Source: an uncultured Acidimicrobiales bacterium
Lineage (GTDB): Bacteria; Actinomycetota; Acidimicrobiia; Acidimicrobiales; SZUA-35
Assembly: GCA_938029215.1 (NCBI GenBank)
Contig: CALHFG010000022.1
Span: 62,001 to 126,000, forward strand
Length of the DNA: 64,000 nucleotides
Reading direction: 5' to 3'
Shown here: in pieces, positions 60,552 to 64,000 of the stretch
Layout of the letters: every line of letters begins with the position of its first letter
Numbering within the stretch: position 1 is the stretch's first letter
The notes under the pieces: generated by a model
Database searches by the model: none
Seen by the model: only the letters and a program-made list of their open reading frames with translations
Told to the model about the DNA's origin: nothing
Position numbers and translations under genes: made by a program

Positions 60552-61742
60552 GTGACCTCTCCATCGAACCGCAGGCGTAGGACCCCGATGATTCCGGGTG
60601 GGTCCGAGACGACGTTCCTCGAGACCAGCGGAATCGTCAGCCTTCGGCTGCTGGCGATTGCGGCGGTGGGCTACATCGGATACCTCGGCTTTATTCGCGT
60701 ACGCTCGGTCGCGCTGGCGATCATCACCGCCCTTCTGATCGGGAGCGTGCTTCAACCGCTTACTACCAAGCTGCGGGCGTTGGGGATACCGCGTGCACTT
60801 GCTGCCGCAATCGTCTTCGTCGGCTCGCTGTTGGTACTCACGATGGCGGCGTCGCTGATCGTTGGCCAGGTCGTGGCCGAGGCGCCCGAAATCGAAGAAC
60901 GAGCAACCGAGGCCGTTCAGGATCTCTCCGAACGGCTCACCGAAGCGCCGTTCAACATGGACAGTGAACGGCTAGACAACATTGGATCCGAAATCAGTGA
61001 TTGGGTACAGCGATCAGGAGTCCTCAACGCCAACGTTGCGGCCAGCGTCGGAGGTTTCGCCACCTCGGCATTCTCGGGGCTCTTTATTGCTCTCACGGTG
61101 TTGTTCTTCATCTGCAAGGACGGCGACAAGTTTCCCAGCTATCTCGCTGCGCTCGTTGGCGAAGGTCGGGCGGAACGCCTCAACCGGGCCGGGGGAGAAA
61201 TCTGGACCACAACCGCGAGCTACCTGCGCGGTGTTGGACTTACCGGGCTAGCCGACGGAGTCATGATCGGCATTGGCCTGGCGGTGCTCGGGGTGCCTCT
61301 TGCGGTGCCGCTGGCACTGCTCACGTTCCTCGGAGCATTTATTCCTGTTGTGGGAGCAACGTTGGCTGGCCTGCTCGCCGCGGCGGTTGCTTTGGCGACC
61401 AACGGCCCAACGACGGCGTTGATCGTGGTCGCTATCGTCATTGCGGTCCAGCAGATCGAAGGGACGTTCCTGGCCCCTCTGCTCCTGGGTCGAGCTGTCC
61501 AGCTGCATCCGGTCACCATTCTGCTGTCGCTCGCGGTCGGTGGCACCGTGGCCGGGATATGGGGCGCACTGCTCGCCGTGCCCGCCGCTGCGGCGATCCG
61601 CATCGCTCTCGCCGAGTTCGTGCCGGGCGTACATCGGGTGGACGAGTTGGAGATCGCGAACGCAGCAGCCGCTCGCCCCGCATCTCCGGCCGCCGTCGCC
61701 GGGCTCGACCAGGAAATGGCTGATGCGGAAGAAGAAGAGTAG
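60552..61742 (+). CDS. AI-2E family transporter
   Basis: A 396-residue membrane protein of the AI-2E/PerM (UPF0118) family with about eight segments: two N-terminal hairpins, a cytosolic helical region (about 105-165), then the conserved second half with FICKDGDKFPSYL, GLGDGV-like LTGLADGVMIGIGL, FIPVVGATLAG and QQIEGTFLAPLLLGRAVQLHP. It ends in an acidic tail. Substrates of the family vary. The start is uncertain: GTG 60552 has AACGCT six bases upstream, and ATG 60588 or TTG 60501 are alternatives. Confidence 0.88.
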   Translation: MTSPSNRRRRTPMIPGGSETTFLETSGIVSLRLLAIAAVGYIGYLGFIRVRSVALAIITALLIGSVLQPLTTKLRALGIPRALAAAIVFVGSLLVLTMAASLIVGQVVAEAPEIEERATEAVQDLSERLTEAPFNMDSERLDNIGSEISDWVQRSGVLNANVAASVGGFATSAFSGLFIALTVLFFICKDGDKFPSYLAALVGEGRAERLNRAGGEIWTTTASYLRGVGLTGLADGVMIGIGLAVLGVPLAVPLALLTFLGAFIPVVGATLAGLLAAAVALATNGPTTALIVVAIVIAVQQIEGTFLAPLLLGRAVQLHPVTILLSLAVGGTVAGIWGALLAVPAAAAIRIALAEFVPGVHRVDELEIANAAAARPASPAAVAGLDQEMADAEEEE

Positions 61743-61750
61743 AGAAGCTT

Positions 61751-62539
61751 CTAAGCGCGGAGAATCGTTACCGGGTGACCGAAGAAGGTGTCTTTTCGGT
61801 TGTTGATGTACGGGGTGTAGCCCTCGAGCGCATCCCGGTAGAACTGCGAACGGTCCGGGTGGGCAAGCAGCGTCTTGTTGCCAATGAACGCGAACGGTGT
61901 GAGCAACGTCTGCGGGAGGTCGAGGTAGGTGAGGAGCCCCTCGATCACACCTGGCCACATTGAACTGAAAACATCATCCAGAATGACAAGGCCACCTTCG
62001 GCCAACGACGCTTCAGCGATATGAAGATCATTGATCGTGAGTTCGGGCGTGTGTCCGCCATCAACCGAAAAGAGCCGGACCGGACCATTCACCGACTCTC
62101 TGATTTGTTCGGCAGCGACGTCCATCGAGTTGGCGGTAATCAGTTCAATTTGAGATCGGGCAACACTGGCGTCCGCCATGTTCTGTTCGAAGATCTCCCG
62201 GTCGCCCTTTCCGGAGCCATCGGAGTTTTCCGCCTGACGCTCAAAGAGATCGATCGCTACGGATCGTTCTTCATCGCCAACAAGGAGGGCGAGCAGAATG
62301 AACAACTGACCGTGATGAACGCCGATCTCGGCGGCACCGCCCGTGATTCCCGCAGACGTTTGGGCATCTGCGAGCGTCTGTAATGGGAACACAACATCGT
62401 GTGCTAGCCAACCACCTACTTGCCCGATGCCAACGTTCATATATTGGTCGAGCGGGGTGTTGTACTTTGCAAGAGCACCGCGGTACCGCAAACCTCGAGC
62501 CTCGCGTATCGCCTTCTTGAGGACCCTCTTCGCCAACAC
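61751..62539 (-). CDS. Class I SAM-dependent methyltransferase
   Basis: A 262-residue methyltransferase. AEIGVHHGQLFILLALL (70-86) is the SAM loop, FSVDGGHT (157-164) and VILDDVFSSMWPG (185-197) follow. It closely matches the C-terminal half of the fusion protein at 25877 along its full length, so the two are paralogues, one free and one fused to a GT4 domain. GTG 62539 follows TAAGTT by six bases. A glycan O-methyltransferase role is inferred from the fused relative. Confidence 0.88.
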   Translation of the reverse strand: MLAKRVLKKAIREARGLRYRGALAKYNTPLDQYMNVGIGQVGGWLAHDVVFPLQTLADAQTSAGITGGAAEIGVHHGQLFILLALLVGDEERSVAIDLFERQAENSDGSGKGDREIFEQNMADASVARSQIELITANSMDVAAEQIRESVNGPVRLFSVDGGHTPELTINDLHIAEASLAEGGLVILDDVFSSMWPGVIEGLLTYLDLPQTLLTPFAFIGNKTLLAHPDRSQFYRDALEGYTPYINNRKDTFFGHPVTILRA

Positions 62540-62545
62540 CCGTCC

Positions 62546-62551
62546 AACTTA
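62546..62551 (-). promoter_or_regulatory. Probable -10 box of the 61751 methyltransferase gene
   Basis: TAAGTT on the minus strand with a six-base spacer to GTG 62539. Confidence 0.45.
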
Positions 62552-62693
62552 CATGCCATGCTGTGCCGACCAGGGACAACGACTCCGAATCTCACTGGCG
62601 TGCAGTAGGTGCTTTGTTCTGCCGACCCGGTGGGTCTCAGCCAATTCTCAGAAGGTGCGAAATGACCCAGCAGTGTCGGCAGGGTGACGTGCC

Positions 62694-62699
62694 TACGCT
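62694..62699 (+). promoter_or_regulatory. Probable -10 box of the Tat phosphoesterase gene
   Basis: TACGCT with a six-base spacer to GTG 62706, the same box and spacing as at pepA. Confidence 0.5.
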
Positions 62700-62705
62700 T
62701 TTCGT

Positions 62706-64000
62706 GTGGCGACTTCTCGACGACAGTTTTTGCGCGGCTCGGCTGCTGCGGGCGTTGCGACGCTTGTGGTCGGCGTGCCTCGGACTGCAGCCGAAACGGA
62801 AATTGCTGCCATCCGATCCCATCCCGAAGCGTTTGTCGTTGCGCTCGTCGGCGACTTTGGTTCGGGCCGTCCCGCACAACGAGCGGTTTCACAACGGTTG
62901 CATAGCTGGAAGCCGCGGGCGGTGTTCACCATGGGCGACAACGTGTACGGCGAGGCCGGCGATGACCCAAAGAGGCTTCTGAAGGATCGCGTCACTGCGC
63001 ACTACGGCAAGTTCGTTTCAAACAAGTCCTTCTATCCGGCCCTCGGAAACCACGACTGGGGAGAGACCGGGCCTGGGATCATCGAGCAAGACGGCCAGGG
63101 TGGCACACACGGCGTGTGGCACGACACCTTCGACTACCTTCCGGGTAACGGCCGCTACTACGACGTGCGAATCGGTCCACTGCACGTCTTCGTGCTCCAC
63201 GACTACTTTCGAGAGCCCGATGGCCATCGGCTCGGTGATCGACAGTCTCAGTGGCTGGAAACGGCGGCGCGAGCTTCGAACGCTCCATACAAAATGGTCG
63301 TGCACCACTACGCCCCGTATGTGTCGTCACCCCATGCGAACAAGCGCATGCGCTGGCCCTATGGCCAGTGGGGGATTCACACCAGTTTCACCGGACACTG
63401 GCATCATTACGAACGACGCTCAATCGACGGTGTCACCTATGTGGTCAACGGGGCCGGTGGAGCTCGGCCAGAGTTTGTTGGGCCCCGGGAGGCAAACGTT
63501 GACGCTCTCTACGCCGAACGAAATGGGGCCTGTCGAATGACCGTGGCCCCCGAAGCGGCTCTGATCGAGTTTGTGTCCGATGACGGTGTGGTCCGGGACT
63601 CGTTTGTCCAGCGGTTCAGCGATCTGCAAGACCCAGTCAATGGCGAGCGGCCAGCGGGCCAGCCTCAACCTCCTCTCGCCCCGGGCAACGACGGACCGCT
63701 TGCCAGCGAGCCGTTCGTTTCCTCGACCGGACGGGCCGCCGTCATCGCTCGGCTCTACTTCGCCGTGTTCGAGCGCGCTCCAGATCTTCCCGGATTTGAC
63801 TACTGGACATCCCTGGGTCTGCCGGTGACGGATGTGGCGGAGCTGTTTGTATCCAGTGCAGAGTTTCTCGGCCGATACGGGCACCTGAGCAACTCAGAGT
63901 TCGTCGACCGGGTGTATCGAAACGTCCTCGGAAGACAGGCTGACTCTGAGGGTTTCCAATACTGGGTTGGGGTGCTCGATGCCGGCAACAGCCGAGGCGA
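62706..64000 (+). CDS. Tat-exported metallophosphoesterase with DUF4214, 3' end outside window
   Basis: An open frame from GTG 62706 to the window edge, 431 codons. The N-terminus has a twin-arginine signal, SRRQFLRGSAAAG, and a hydrophobic core. The phosphoesterase core has VALVGDFGSG, TMGDNVYGE, LGNHDWGE, VVHHYAPY and TGHWHHYER, so all metal-binding motifs are present. It resembles purple-acid-type phosphatases. After a Pro-rich linker a DUF4214 domain begins near residue 345 (LYFAVFERAPDLPGFDYW, VYRNVLGRQADSEGFQYW). The tail is shared with the wall proteins at 30-35 kb, suggesting a common surface docking route. Translation from TACGCT-N6-GTG suggests a leaderless mRNA. Confidence 0.88.
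   Translation, partial: MATSRRQFLRGSAAAGVATLVVGVPRTAAETEIAAIRSHPEAFVVALVGDFGSGRPAQRAVSQRLHSWKPRAVFTMGDNVYGEAGDDPKRLLKDRVTAHYGKFVSNKSFYPALGNHDWGETGPGIIEQDGQGGTHGVWHDTFDYLPGNGRYYDVRIGPLHVFVLHDYFREPDGHRLGDRQSQWLETAARASNAPYKMVVHHYAPYVSSPHANKRMRWPYGQWGIHTSFTGHWHHYERRSIDGVTYVVNGAGGARPEFVGPREANVDALYAERNGACRMTVAPEAALIEFVSDDGVVRDSFVQRFSDLQDPVNGERPAGQPQPPLAPGNDGPLASEPFVSSTGRAAVIARLYFAVFERAPDLPGFDYWTSLGLPVTDVAELFVSSAEFLGRYGHLSNSEFVDRVYRNVLGRQADSEGFQYWVGVLDAGNSRG

Overview
The window is a 64 kb stretch of a high-GC actinobacterial chromosome, most likely from an environmental member of the Acidimicrobiia. This placement is inferred from gene content: Ku plus a LigD-type polymerase, actinobacterial TrmI, DUF4214-tailed wall enzymes, a TagGH/Wzm-Wzt-type exporter and many start codons six bases after a TANNNT box. 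It was not tested by phylogeny. Coding density is very high. No rRNA, tRNA, CRISPR array, insertion sequence or prophage was recognised.

Region 1 (1-30 kb) is mainly housekeeping. It holds transaldolase and transketolase, MetZ with a rhodanese partner, a FIST sensor protein with a TetR regulator, an ADP-forming acyl-CoA synthetase, an M20 peptidase, a PBP4-type DD-carboxypeptidase and a LON-domain protein. These are followed by a holin-like/basic-tail membrane cluster, TrmI and a hairpin-rich untranslated stretch, a LytR_C protein, the LigD polymerase domain and Ku. Next come a secreted Fn3-like repeat protein, leucyl aminopeptidase, an initiating sugar-phosphate transferase, an SMP-30 family protein, a glycosyltransferase-methyltransferase fusion, a sirtuin and a rhodanese-ThiF fusion.

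Region 2 (30-55 kb) is devoted to the cell surface. Two secreted wall proteins (a PGRP-type amidase and a SpoIID/LytB protein) share C-terminal DUF4214 domains. They are followed by an ABC polysaccharide exporter whose ATPase has a Wzt-like C-terminal domain. The exporter heads a long set of glycosyltransferases, methyltransferases, a flippase-like membrane protein, dTDP-sugar genes rfbA, rfbB and rfbC (no rfbD in the window) and a sulfotransferase. Several glycosyltransferases are translationally coupled to very small coiled-coil proteins.

Region 3 (55-60.5 kb) is the most distinctive part: a tightly packed four-gene operon. It encodes a CotH-family protein with an N-terminal phosphoesterase-like module, a secreted parallel beta-helix protein with an EF-hand-like loop, a VTC (polyphosphate polymerase-fold) protein and a DUF4956 membrane protein. 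The arrangement suggests membrane-linked VTC/DUF4956 chemistry acting together with an extracellular CotH kinase and a beta-helix partner.

The window closes with an AI-2E-type transporter, a methyltransferase paralogous to the domain fused at 25.9 kb, and a Tat-exported metallophosphoesterase ending in another DUF4214 domain, cut by the window edge.
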